Part shown: positions 8,615-16,834 of the stretch, piece after piece
Position numbering within the stretch: the stretch's first letter is position 1
Layout: each line of letters begins with the position of its first letter
Assembly (NCBI GenBank): GCA_964388955.1
Contig: CAYMCO010000006.1
Span: forward strand, 1 to 64,000
Source: CAYMCO01 sp964388955
GTDB taxonomy: Bacteria; Chloroflexota; Anaerolineae; Anaerolineales; E44-bin32
Direction: 5' to 3'
DNA length: 64,000 nt
Position numbers and translations under genes: made by a program
The notes under the pieces: generated by a model
Databases searched by the model: none
Told to the model about the DNA's origin: nothing
The model's input: only the letters and a program-made list of their open reading frames with translations

Positions 8615-9220
8615 AGAAGAGCAGGGGAGCAAGGGAGCAGGAGAGCAGGAGAGCAACGGAGCAGGGAGCAGGGGAGAGTCGGGTGGAAGGTTCATTTAGG
8701 AGATCGGCGATCGGCGGTCAGCTTGAAGCGTGTTCCTCGATGCACACCGCTTGCTACAGAGGATCCCCCGGACAGCAAGAGTGATTCCTCATTTTCGCTG
8801 ACGAGCCGATGGCTGAATGCTGAAAGCTGACGGCTAGATGCACGGAGCGCACGTCGTCGGTCATCGGTCGGATTGGGCGATCGCCGGGATCGAAAAGGAT
8901 CCATGCGGGAGGCACTCGGCCCCTCCCCACAGTCCCCTGGGGGGGCTTCAGTGGGGACCCCTCGAGGAGATCTGGTCTGGATGCAAATCGAGGGCAAGAA
9001 AGGACTGCGTTCAGCCATGAGTGCAAGCGTTGGCGCATTCGACGGCAGGGCTGGTGGCCGATAGCTGACGGCTGAATGCGCGAAGCGCATGTCGTTGGTC
9101 GGAATTGGCTGTCAGCTATCGGTATTCGGCGATCAACTCGTCGATCACCGCTCAATGCCTATCGCTCTCCGCGTATACCGCAATGAGCAAAGCGCTCCGC
9201 GCATTCCGCATCGCGCCCCG
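8615..9220. repeat. Gene-free stretch of degenerate dispersed repeats
   Basis: About 600 bases between convergent genes. It begins with a purine-rich run of GAGCAGG/GGAGCA words (8620-8680), followed by at least two diverged copies of an element of the form GCTGAAAGCTGA ... GCGMAGCGCATGTCGT ... GGTCG (near 8815-8880 and 9062-9105). No credible gene on either strand. Confidence 0.5.
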
Positions 9221-11566
9221 CTAACTCCGCGGGCGCTGATTCTGGGGATCGTACATCGGTCGCATGGATGCCTTTGCCGGATAGCGCTCACCGGCGATGT
9301 CGATCTCATAGGCGCCGCTTGCGATGAAATCTGCGCTGGCGCCTCCTGCATGCCTCACAAAGCCGAGCCCCACGGCTCCTCCGAGGGTAAAACCATATCC
9401 GCCGGTCTGCAAGTAGCCCACACGCCTTCCATCCCGGTAGATCACCTCCGTCCCATGGAGCAGCGGCCCTGGATCCTCCAGCAGGAACTGAATCAGGCGC
9501 CTCTTGGGCACTCCCTTGTCCTTGTGCCGCAAGAGCGCCTCCCGACCGATAAAGCCGCCCGGCTTTTCGAATCTCACGAAACGCAGTAGTCCCGCCTCGA
9601 GCGGGGTATGGGTGTTATCCATATCATGCGCGTATTCGCGGTAGGCCTTCTCGATCCGCAGGGTGTTTAGCGCTTGAAAGCCAGCGTGCTTCAGGCCGAG
9701 ATCGGCCCCGGCCTGCACAATCGCTTCGTAGACATGGGCCGAGAATTCCGCGGGGACGTGCAGCTCCCAGCCCAACTCGCCCTCATAGGTCACCCGGAGC
9801 GCAAGCGGGCGGGCGCAGGCGAACTCGATCTCCTTGGCGGTCATGTAGGGGAAAGCCTTGTTCGACAGGTTCTCCGAGGTGACCCGGCCCAAGAGGCGGC
9901 GCGATTTCGGGCCTTGAATGTTGATCAGCGTGTATGCCGAGGTCACATCTGCGACAAAGGCGTGCGCTCCGTCGGGGATATGCCGCTTCAGCCAATACAG
10001 GTCGTGTGTGTAGAAGTCACCCGCGCTTACGATGTAGAACTTGTCTTCGGCCAGGCGCGTGACCGTGAGGTCCGCTTCCAGCCCTCCGCGTTCGTTCAAC
10101 CACTGCGTATAGACAATCTTGCCGACCGGGACGGCGACGTCGTTGGCGCAGATATGGTTGAGAACGCCCTCCGCGTCCCGGCCTCCCACCAGGAATTTCG
10201 ACATCGAAGTCACGTCCATCAGGATGACATCCTCGCGGCAGGCCCTGTGCTCTTCCGCCAGATACCCGAACCAATTCTGCCGATCCCAGGAGTAGTCGAT
10301 TCGGCCGGGATCGATCCCGGCGGGGGCATACCAATCCGGAATTTCCCACCCCATGCCTTCCACAAAGTGGGCGCCGGCCTTTGCCAGGTGATCGTGGAGA
10401 GCGGTGCGGCGGACGTTCCGGGCGGTCTTCAGCTCGAAATTCGGCCAGATGAGCCTGTACTGCAGACCCAGGGTCTCCACAGTGCGATCGGCCAGGTACT
10501 GCCGGTTTCCCTGGAAGGGGAGCGCACGTGCAATATCGATGTCCGTTGACTCAACCGGCGCAATCCCATCCACGATCCACTGCGCCAGGATCTTCCCGAT
10601 ACCGCCTCCTTGCAGAATACCCAATGAATTCAATCCGGCCCCGACGAAGAAATTCCGCAATTCCGGCGATTCTCCGACCATCGGCTCTCCGTCCGGCGTG
10701 AAGCTTTCCGGGCCGCAGAAGAACTTGCGGATGCCGGTCTCTCGGAGGATCGGCACGCGCTCCATGGCGATATCGATATAGGGCATCATGCGCTCCCAAT
10801 CGGGCTTCAGTTCACCAAAGGCAAAATCCGGAGGCAAGCCATCGATGCCCCAAGGCGCCGCCACAGGCTCGAAGAAGCCGACCAGCAGACCGCCCCCCTC
10901 CTCCCGAAAGTAGGAATAACGGCCGAAATCCTCGATAATGGGCAAGTCCGGATGGACGCCCGCTATGGGCTCGGTGAGCAGGTAGTAGTGCTCGGCCGCT
11001 TGAAGAGGTACATTCACCCCGGCGAGCAGGCCCACTTGTCGCCCCCAGAGGCCGGCGCAGTTCACCACATATTCCGCCTCGGTCCCCCCTTTGTTGGTGA
11101 CGACACCCGTCACACGCCCTTGTTTCCGGGTGATGCCAATGACTTCCACCCCTTCATAAACCTCGGCTCCGCCCATGCGGGCGCCTTTCGCCAGCGCCAT
11201 CGTCGCGTCAACGGGGTTGGCGCGCCCGTCCTCCGGGACATAGAAACCCGCGATGATATCGCTCGTGTCCGCCAACGGCCACATTTCCCCCACCTCCGTG
11301 GCCGAGATCTCTTGGACATTGACGCCAAAATTACGGGCGGCCACAGCCATCCGGCGACGCTCGACCAGCCATTCCGGGGTGCAGGCCAACTGCAGGTAGC
11401 CAATCTGCCTGAATCCCGCCGACTGACCCGTTTCCTCTTCCAGTTTCTTAAACAGCTCACGCGTGTAGGTGGAAATCTCGACGTGCAGATCCGAAGAGCC
11501 CGGTGTCACGATCAATCCTGCCGCGTGCCAGGTGGTTCCGGAGGTCAGTTGCTGGCGTTCGAGCAA
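9221..11566 (-). CDS. FAD-GcvT oxidoreductase, dimethylglycine/sarcosine dehydrogenase-like (N-terminus cut off by in-frame TAG)
   Basis: 781 codons remain open from 11566, but the true gene almost certainly began at 11701 (see the fragment 11600-11701); the same frame is interrupted only by the TAG at 11600-11602. Right after the stop the reading continues HLTKLGWDDVILLERQQLTS and then GTTWHAAGL, whose His is the residue that carries covalent FAD in dimethylglycine and sarcosine dehydrogenases. The first ~350 residues are the DAO-type FAD domain, followed by an FAO_M-like linker, a GcvT aminomethyltransferase domain and its C-terminal barrel (KGVPKRRLIQFLLEDPGPLL). The joined length of about 826 aa is normal. 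Such enzymes demethylate N-methylglycines and pass one-carbon units to tetrahydrofolate. As sequenced, translation of an active flavoprotein is doubtful. The gene ends in its own TAG. Confidence 0.82.
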   Translation of the reverse strand: MLERQQLTSGTTWHAAGLIVTPGSSDLHVEISTYTRELFKKLEEETGQSAGFRQIGYLQLACTPEWLVERRRMAVAARNFGVNVQEISATEVGEMWPLADTSDIIAGFYVPEDGRANPVDATMALAKGARMGGAEVYEGVEVIGITRKQGRVTGVVTNKGGTEAEYVVNCAGLWGRQVGLLAGVNVPLQAAEHYYLLTEPIAGVHPDLPIIEDFGRYSYFREEGGGLLVGFFEPVAAPWGIDGLPPDFAFGELKPDWERMMPYIDIAMERVPILRETGIRKFFCGPESFTPDGEPMVGESPELRNFFVGAGLNSLGILQGGGIGKILAQWIVDGIAPVESTDIDIARALPFQGNRQYLADRTVETLGLQYRLIWPNFELKTARNVRRTALHDHLAKAGAHFVEGMGWEIPDWYAPAGIDPGRIDYSWDRQNWFGYLAEEHRACREDVILMDVTSMSKFLVGGRDAEGVLNHICANDVAVPVGKIVYTQWLNERGGLEADLTVTRLAEDKFYIVSAGDFYTHDLYWLKRHIPDGAHAFVADVTSAYTLINIQGPKSRRLLGRVTSENLSNKAFPYMTAKEIEFACARPLALRVTYEGELGWELHVPAEFSAHVYEAIVQAGADLGLKHAGFQALNTLRIEKAYREYAHDMDNTHTPLEAGLLRFVRFEKPGGFIGREALLRHKDKGVPKRRLIQFLLEDPGPLLHGTEVIYRDGRRVGYLQTGGYGFTLGGAVGLGFVRHAGGASADFIASGAYEIDIAGERYPAKASMRPMYDPQNQRPRS

Positions 11567-11599
11567 GATGACATCGTCCCACCCTAGCTTCGTGAGATG

Positions 11600-11701
11600 C
11601 TAGGCGACACTGCATCCGATAATTCCCCCGCCAATAATCACCACCTGCGCGTGGCTCGGGGGGGTGCCCCCGTCAACGCTGGGAGACGCCCCTGCGGTCA
11701 T
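11600..11701 (-). pseudogene. N-terminal fragment of the FAD-GcvT oxidoreductase gene, ending in premature TAG
   Basis: The ATG at 11701 has GGAGG 6 bases upstream and encodes 33 residues ending AQVVIIGGGIIGCSVA, the G-x-G-x-x-G Rossmann motif that binds FAD. The next codon is TAG (11602-11600, read on the minus strand), then the frame stays open for 781 codons. In this family the residue at that place is usually Tyr (SVAYHL), so TAC or TAT to TAG is a one-base change. Either a real nonsense mutation or a sequence error. Confidence 0.8.
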
Positions 11702-12151
11702 GAACTGCCTCCATTCCACTCTGCCCCCCGAGCGTTCTCTGCAAAGGGAGGAGACCCCCCTGGTCATCGGGATTGCGAGCCTTTTTGAGCACATCATGTT
11801 TATATGCCTTCGGGGCACCTATGGCAAATGCGCCACCAATCGGAGGGATCTCGTCCTCCGCCTGCGCGGTTGGGGGTCGGCCGCCACTGCCGATAGTGCA
11901 GGGGATTGTCTTCGCTCAGGCGCGTGGAAAGGGAGCGGGGGAGCGATGAGTTGCGAGCCCTGAGCGGCCGGCTGCTCGCCGAAAGTTGAGGGCTGTACGT
12001 GCGAAGCGCGTGTCGCCGTTGGTCGTTCGTCGTCGGCCGACCTGGACGGCTGCGGGCTGCAGGTTGAAGGGCCCATGTATGAACGCTCAAACGTGATAGC
12101 ATTCCGGCGCGGATACGGCAACCACGCAGGACCCAGCGCCTCGAACGCCTC
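11702..12151. repeat. Intergenic region with a dispersed repeat copy
   Basis: No credible gene. Around 11950-12070 lies another copy of the dispersed element (GAAAGTTGAGGGCTG, GTGCGAAGCGCGTGTCGCCG, TTGGTCGTTCG). The promoter for the ArsR gene follows directly. Confidence 0.45.
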
Positions 12152-12180
12152 TTGACAGGCAGCGTGAAGAAGTGTATATT
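12152..12180 (+). promoter_or_regulatory. Sigma-70-type promoter of the ArsR operon
   Basis: A perfect -35 TTGACA (12152-12157), a 17-base spacer and -10 TATATT (12175-12180). This is the cleanest housekeeping promoter in the window. Transcription would start near 12187, only about 25 bases before the ArsR start codon. Confidence 0.8.
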
Positions 12181-12206
12181 ACTGAATAGTTATATAACTG
12201 ATTAGT
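12181..12206. promoter_or_regulatory. Probable ArsR operator
   Basis: A perfect 12-base palindrome AGTTATATAACT (12188-12199) lies at the predicted transcription start, within direct repeats ACTGAATAGT (12181-12190) and ACTGATTAGT (12197-12206). A bound dimer here would block the -10 region, fitting autorepression by the ArsR protein encoded next. Confidence 0.6.
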
Positions 12207-12211
12207 AAACT

Positions 12212-12565
12212 ATGAGTTCAGCCATGGCCAATGATGAACTGAGCACCATATTCGCAGCGCTCGCCAACCCAACACGCCGGGCGATCTTGAAACGGCTGAC
12301 CACCGGGAAGAAGACGGTGACCGAGCTGGCCGAGCCCTTTGATATGACGATGCCGGCCATCACAAAACACCTCAAGGTGTTGGAGGGGGCCAACCTGATC
12401 GAGCGCAGCCGCGAAGCGCAGTACCGACCGTGTGAGCTGGACCCGGAGCCGCTGAAGGAGGTGGATGAGTGGATGGAGCAGTACCGGAAGTTCTTCGAAG
12501 GAAGCTTCGATCGATTGGACGACTATCTGCTGGAGCTGCGAACAAAGGAGGAGGACGATGATTAG
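12212..12565 (+). CDS. ArsR-family transcriptional regulator
   Basis: 117 aa winged-helix repressor. FAALANPTRRAILKRL is the typical N-terminal box of the ArsR subfamily that pairs with SRPBCC proteins; TMPAITKHLKVLEGANLI is the recognition helix and wing start. No cysteine pair for metal binding is seen, so it probably senses something other than metal. The C-terminal helix (DEWMEQYRKFFEGSFDRL) is the usual dimer helix. The ATG at 12212 has no clear Shine-Dalgarno site; an in-frame ATG at 12224 is possible. It overlaps the following SRPBCC gene by 8 bases and has its own promoter and operator upstream. Confidence 0.9.
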   Translation: MSSAMANDELSTIFAALANPTRRAILKRLTTGKKTVTELAEPFDMTMPAITKHLKVLEGANLIERSREAQYRPCELDPEPLKEVDEWMEQYRKFFEGSFDRLDDYLLELRTKEEDDD

Positions 12566-13046
12566 CGAAAACATGCACGTGGAAACCACCGACCGGGAGC
12601 TCATCTTCACGCGGGTTTTCGATGCGCCGCGCGAGCTCGTGTTCGAGACATTCTCGGACTGCAAGCACCTGCGCAATTGGTGGGGGCCCCGGGAGTGGCC
12701 GCTTTCCAGCTGCGACATGGATTTTCGTGAAGGTGGAAGCTGGATCTACTGCATGAAGGGTCCCGAAGATCAGCTCGCCTGCGGCAAAGCGGTCTATGAG
12801 CGGATCGTGGCCCCGGAGCTCATCGAATACCAGGACTACTTCCTGGACGAGAGCGGCGAGGTCAACGAAGAGCTGCCGAACGGGCTGATGACTTTCCAAT
12901 TTGCGGACCAGGGCGGCAGGACGAGGGTCACCGGCCGCGCCCGGTATCCGCGGGCCGCTGACCTTCAAACCGTGTTGGAAATGGGCGTCGTCGAAGGGAT
13001 GACCCAGACCATGGACCGCCTCCAAGAGCTTCTGGGGCGACTGTGA
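12558..13046 (+). CDS. SRPBCC (AHSA1-type) protein
   Basis: 162 aa. Start ATG at 12558 within the end of the ArsR gene, with AAAGGAGGAGG just upstream, so it is translated in the same transcript. FTRVFDAPRELVFETFSD, then LRNWWGPREWP, is the signature of the activator-of-Hsp90 ATPase (AHSA1)-like START-fold family, and FREGGSWIYCMKGP follows at the usual distance. The fold holds a hydrophobic ligand in a deep cavity; the ligand here is unknown. ArsR-SRPBCC pairs are widespread and the regulator presumably controls this gene. Confidence 0.9.
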   Translation: MISENMHVETTDRELIFTRVFDAPRELVFETFSDCKHLRNWWGPREWPLSSCDMDFREGGSWIYCMKGPEDQLACGKAVYERIVAPELIEYQDYFLDESGEVNEELPNGLMTFQFADQGGRTRVTGRARYPRAADLQTVLEMGVVEGMTQTMDRLQELLGRL

Positions 13047-13458
13047 AGTGGAAATGGGGGGATCCTCAAAGGTGTGTGGGTGCAGTGGAGCGAGCGAGTC
13101 GAAGGTTCCAGGTTGGAAGGTTGGAGGTTTTCTGGCTGTCGGATCTCGACGTCCGGCCCAGCGGTCCGGAAGCACTGAGTACCCACTGATGGCTGATCGC
13201 TATTTGCTGCGCGAAGCGCCGGTCGTTCGCCGGAATCCGCTGATGAGCCGAAGGCTGCAGGCTGAAAGCTGAACACGGGAAGCGCATGTCGTCGTTGGTC
13301 GTTCGCCGGCGGTTGGCGGACCGGGGTAGAATGAGTCCCGCAGTAGGGGCTTGGACTGATGGTCTTGGCTCCTCGGTTGCGAGCACGGTCGTTTTCGGGC
13401 CGGGTCCGCATCGCCGAAATCCTGATTGCTGGTGCAGATTTGATGGTAGGAGGTAAAG
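13047..13458. repeat. Dispersed repeat element inside an apparent operon
   Basis: 412 bases between the SRPBCC gene and the VOC gene. It contains two diverged copies of the repeat (near 13195-13225 and 13245-13320: GCTGAAAGCTGAA, GGGAAGCGCATGTCGTCG, TTGGTCGTTCGCC). No credible gene. ArsR, SRPBCC and PhnB/VOC genes often lie close together, so the repeat may have expanded inside the operon. Confidence 0.5.
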
Positions 13459-14373
13459 ATGCAAGAGATGCAAAAGATCACACCCTGCTTGTGGTTCGAT
13501 CGCAACGCCGAGGAGGCGATGGCGTTCTACACTTCCCTTTTCAATCACTCGGAGATTAGGAGCATCAAACGCTATCCGGAGGGCCCGCTGGATGGGCCCA
13601 TGGAGGGAATGGAGGGCAAGGTCCTGACCGCGATGTTCGAACTGGAAGGGTTCCAGTTCATGGCGCTGGACGGGGGACCGCTGTTCCAATTCAACCCGTC
13701 CGTCTCCTTCTTCATCAACTGCGAAAGCAGGGAGGAGATCAACGCGCTGTGGGAGAAGCTGTCGCAGGGCGGAAGCGCCCTGATGCCGCTCGCCGAATAT
13801 CCCTTCAGCCCTTGGTATGGCTGGATTCAAGACCGGCACGGCTTGTCCTGGCAGTTGATCCTGTCCGAGGCCGGGGCTGAGCAGAAGATCGTCCCCTCGT
13901 TTCTGTTCGTGCGCGATCATGCGGGGGAAGCCGAGGAGGCGATTCGTTTCTACGCTCGGGTGTTTGATGGTTCCATGGTCGGCGACATCGCGCGCTACGG
14001 CCCCGATCAGGCTCCGGACGAAGAGGGGACGGTCGCATATGCCCCCTTTGCCTTGGCGGGCCAGCAGTTTGTGGCGATGGACAGCGCACAAGAACATGAT
14101 TTCAACTTCAACGAGGCGATTTCACTGTACGTCGAATGCCGGACGCAGGAGGAAGTGGACCACTATTGGGAGGCGCTCTCCGCCGTTCCCGAGGCCGAGC
14201 AGTGCGGCTGGCTCAAGGACAAGTATGGGCTTTCCTGGCAGATCATCCCGAAGCAGCTCGGCGAGATGATGAGCGATCCGGACGCAGAGAAGTCGGAGCG
14301 GGTGATGGACTCGATGCTCAAGATGAAGAAGATCGATATCGCGGAGCTGGAAAAGGCTTCTCGGGGCGGATGA
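13459..14373 (+). CDS. Tandem PhnB-type VOC-domain protein
   Basis: 304 aa, twice the size of a single PhnB-like protein. Each half starts with the family pattern: KITPCLWFDRNAEEAMAFY (residue ~6) and KIVPSFLFVRDHAGEAEEAI (residue ~143), and each ends with a Gly-Trp/D-x-[HY]-G-[L]-SWQ stretch (DRHGLSWQLI, DKYGLSWQIIP). Start ATG at 13459 follows GGTAGGAGG. Vicinal-oxygen-chelate proteins of this branch (3-demethylubiquinone methyltransferase-like) usually bind a small molecule or metal; the reaction is unknown. By gene order it belongs with the ArsR and SRPBCC genes. Confidence 0.88.
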   Translation: MQEMQKITPCLWFDRNAEEAMAFYTSLFNHSEIRSIKRYPEGPLDGPMEGMEGKVLTAMFELEGFQFMALDGGPLFQFNPSVSFFINCESREEINALWEKLSQGGSALMPLAEYPFSPWYGWIQDRHGLSWQLILSEAGAEQKIVPSFLFVRDHAGEAEEAIRFYARVFDGSMVGDIARYGPDQAPDEEGTVAYAPFALAGQQFVAMDSAQEHDFNFNEAISLYVECRTQEEVDHYWEALSAVPEAEQCGWLKDKYGLSWQIIPKQLGEMMSDPDAEKSERVMDSMLKMKKIDIAELEKASRGG

Positions 14374-14663
14374 TGAGGGGCGCGAGGGAGCAGAGGATCA
14401 TCGGCGCAGGGGAGCCGGGGTGCAGGAGAGCAGGGCGAGTGACGGGCGGAGGGTTGCAGGTTAAAGGTTGAAGGATACAGGGGTCTTCCGGTCGACGAGA
14501 TTGCCACGCCCCCGTGAGGTCCCCTCGCTATGTCTGATCCGCCTTGCAGACGGAGCCTTCAACCGGGGGGCTGGAGAGGATCCGGTTGCACTTCCCGCGC
14601 TCGAACGCTCATACCTTCCAACGTCCCAGTGTTCCCGCGCCTTGACGTCCTGAGATCCGTACT
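14374..14663. repeat. Purine-rich low-complexity intergenic sequence
   Basis: The first 100 bases are rich in GAGCAG, GGAGAGCAGGG and GGTTGCAGGTTAAAGGTTGAAGG words like those at 8620-8700. No gene seen. Confidence 0.35.
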
Positions 14664-16094
14664 TCAAGGGAGGGAGGATGCCCAACCCTGGGGCAGCCTG
14701 ATCAGATACATATCGACTTCGTCCGTGCCGGACCGGCCCCAATTGCTGGTGAAGAGGACCTGCGAGAAATCATGATTGACGCTGGCATGCGGTTCGGCCC
14801 AGTAATCCTGTTCGATGTCCTCGTCGAAAAGTGAATGGGTATGCGCCAGGCGGGCCACTCGCCCCCGCGGTGTGAGCTCCACGGCAAAGACCTGATCGTC
14901 CATCCAGGTCGCGGAGGGGCGGGCGCCGTTGGATGTGGAGATCAAGGCCCATCCAGGCATGCGTGTAGCTCGTCCGGAGAAGTGGAAGCCGATCGCGGAA
15001 TGTGTGAAATCGATCGGCAGCAGGGGCGTGATCTGGCCGCTCGCCAGGTCAAGCATAGAGATAGTGTCCTCGTCGATGTCTTGGTAGACAAGGACTTCCT
15101 TCCCCTGAGCGTCCAGCGCAAGGTCCGAATGTCCGGCGATGCGCAGCAGGCCCCGCCCGGTTTCAAGCCTTTGATCGTAGACCATCAACCCACATGGGTG
15201 GGAATCGTCCCCGAGCTGCCCATACTCGCAGTATTCATCATGGTAAGCCAGGAAGTAATCCCCCAGAGGGCTGATCGTCACGGAATCGATCTCCGGATGT
15301 GAGGGCGTCTCGCGCAGGCCGATGATCTCGTCCGCCTCCCGATCATATACGAGCAGCGCCACCGTGACCCACTCCTGGTCTTCCGCCATCAGACCCCAGT
15401 ATCGGGAATCGATCGAAGGGCTCCCTTCGAAACGGGTCCAGACCGCGGCCAGATCCTGCCCTGGGAAGTCGTCGGCGAACTCATGTACTACCTGCCCCTC
15501 ACCCGCGGATATTCTATACGCCACCAGGCGCGTTTCGTCCGAGTAGTAGATCAAGTCAGGATCTGCGGCGTCCCAACGCGGCTCCACCGCCAGCGGCAGC
15601 CGGCCCAGGGGCTGCAGGGAGCGCGCGTCATAGAGGTACCAGTCCCCATCCGTGGAGTACGCCAGAAGCAGGCTCTCGTCAGCGTTGAATGATTGCACTC
15701 TGGAATACTCATTTTTGATCCCCGCGGTCAACCCCTGCGCCGCAAAATCCGATCCCCAGTCGGACACGCGGATCACGCAAGTCCCGAATACGGGGTCATG
15801 GTACGGGCTTCGGGGAGGCGGCTCATCCAGCTCTGGGATGGTTCGGACCTCGCGATCGGTCACCGCCAAGAAATCCGGGTCATCGCATGTGATCTCCCGA
15901 CCGGTCGAGGCGCCGATTTCGATCCCCACAAACCCCTCGGGCTCGTCGCCGCCACTGCCGTTCTCATCCCTTGTCTGCCCGGCCCGAGTGGAATCGACCA
16001 TCCCGGGCAAGCTGCACGCCAGGGAAGCAAGCCCGAGCAAGATGGGAAATGCGACAGCCAAGATCAGGGTGTGGGATCTGGATGGGGATGTCAT
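14664..16094 (-). CDS. Secreted lipoprotein with beta-propeller-like repeats
   Basis: 476 aa. A signal peptide (hydrophobic ILAVAFPILLGLASLAC) ends in a lipobox LASLAC, so the mature protein is anchored by a lipid on Cys 27. A short acidic/glycine-rich linker follows (NGSGGDEPEG), then repeats of beta-strand segments such as FNADESLLLAYSTDGDWYLYDA, PRWDAADPDLIYYS and VTISPLGDYFLAYHDEY, which resemble TolB/WD40-like blades. No catalytic motif is seen. It stands alone on the minus strand; function on the cell surface unknown. Start ATG at 16094 has GAGA upstream. Confidence 0.8.
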   Translation of the reverse strand: MTSPSRSHTLILAVAFPILLGLASLACSLPGMVDSTRAGQTRDENGSGGDEPEGFVGIEIGASTGREITCDDPDFLAVTDREVRTIPELDEPPPRSPYHDPVFGTCVIRVSDWGSDFAAQGLTAGIKNEYSRVQSFNADESLLLAYSTDGDWYLYDARSLQPLGRLPLAVEPRWDAADPDLIYYSDETRLVAYRISAGEGQVVHEFADDFPGQDLAAVWTRFEGSPSIDSRYWGLMAEDQEWVTVALLVYDREADEIIGLRETPSHPEIDSVTISPLGDYFLAYHDEYCEYGQLGDDSHPCGLMVYDQRLETGRGLLRIAGHSDLALDAQGKEVLVYQDIDEDTISMLDLASGQITPLLPIDFTHSAIGFHFSGRATRMPGWALISTSNGARPSATWMDDQVFAVELTPRGRVARLAHTHSLFDEDIEQDYWAEPHASVNHDFSQVLFTSNWGRSGTDEVDMYLIRLPQGWASSLP

Positions 16095-16834
16095 TGCGGT
16101 CTCTCAAGGGGCGATGCCCGAGAGTTCCTCGGGCTTGGCTCGGATCGGCTTGATTCTACATCGGATCGAGCGGCCTGCAACTTCCTTCGCCCGGCGGGGC
16201 GCGTTCCATTTCAGGGGGCAAACGCATTTGAATATGGAGACCCCACCGGCCCTTCCCTCTGTGCCTATAATGGTGAGCCAGCAGCATGTGAGAGTTTAGG
16301 GTCGAGGGTGGCGGAGGGAACACAATGTCGTACTCGTGGAGGGCCAACAGGGAAGAGATGGTGGCTCCCGATCCTGAGGTGGTTGCGCGGGCCGAGAGGC
16401 GGCGTAGGGGGAGGGGCTAATGGAACCAGGGGACGGGGAGCAGAGGGGCTGGGGGAACATGCATACCTGGGCCCCGAACTGGATGGCCTCGCCCTCCACG
16501 TTGGAACACACCCTGTCCGGCGCGGTCGGAGGCGGATGATTCTCAGAAGAGCACAGTGCCTTCTAGCGTCGCCCCGTCGCACCCCGGGGGCCCACCGAAG
16601 CAGGCGAGTTCATCCCAGCTGCAGCGCGCCGACAACGCAGCCTGCCGGGGGCGAAGCGCGGCATACGTCGTGTACCGTGCGCACTGCCGGTGGTTGGCCT
16701 GAAATTGAGAACACCCGTCCCGGCCAGCTTGCCCTTTTCTCCAAGACCGCTCATAATCATCTCACAAGATAGCGACAATTCCATTCCAGGTGCCGGTAAG
16801 TCACGTTCCAGTATTCGCCGGTGAGGAGGCACCG
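16095..16834. other. 740-base region without an intact gene
   Basis: Holds the promoter region of the lipoprotein gene and, at 16325-16420, a short frame that may be a transposase remnant. The rest shows long purine-rich runs and no recognisable protein. Confidence 0.35.
16325..16420 (+). pseudogene. Possible N-terminal remnant of an IS3-type transposase OrfA
   Basis: ATG at 16325 with GGAGGGAA 5 bases upstream opens a 31-codon frame. It contains APDPEVVARAERRRRGRG, close to the P-D-P-E-V-x-x-x-x-RRR-F segment that opens many IS3-family OrfA proteins just before the helix-turn-helix. It stops where that helix should start. No terminal inverted repeats or OrfB are seen, so this is at most a fossil. 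Confidence 0.3.

Noticed and set aside
7718..8695. 325-codon minus-strand open frame
   Set aside because: Antisense to the DUF2779-type nuclease and begins inside repeat sequence.
8615..9220. CRISPR array in the repeated intergenic DNA
   Set aside because: Repeats are degenerate, unevenly spaced and have no uniform spacers; no cas genes are near.
11598..11604. TAG as a pyrrolysine codon in an amine-metabolism enzyme
   Set aside because: The place is in the FAD-binding fold, not at a methylamine methyltransferase site, the gene ends in TAG, and other genes here end in TAG.
13066..14097. 343-codon minus-strand open frame
   Set aside because: Antisense to the VOC gene and repeat region; composition matches a shadow frame.
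15693..16772. 359-codon plus-strand open frame
   Set aside because: Mostly antisense to the signal-peptide end of the lipoprotein gene and low-complexity sequence beyond it.
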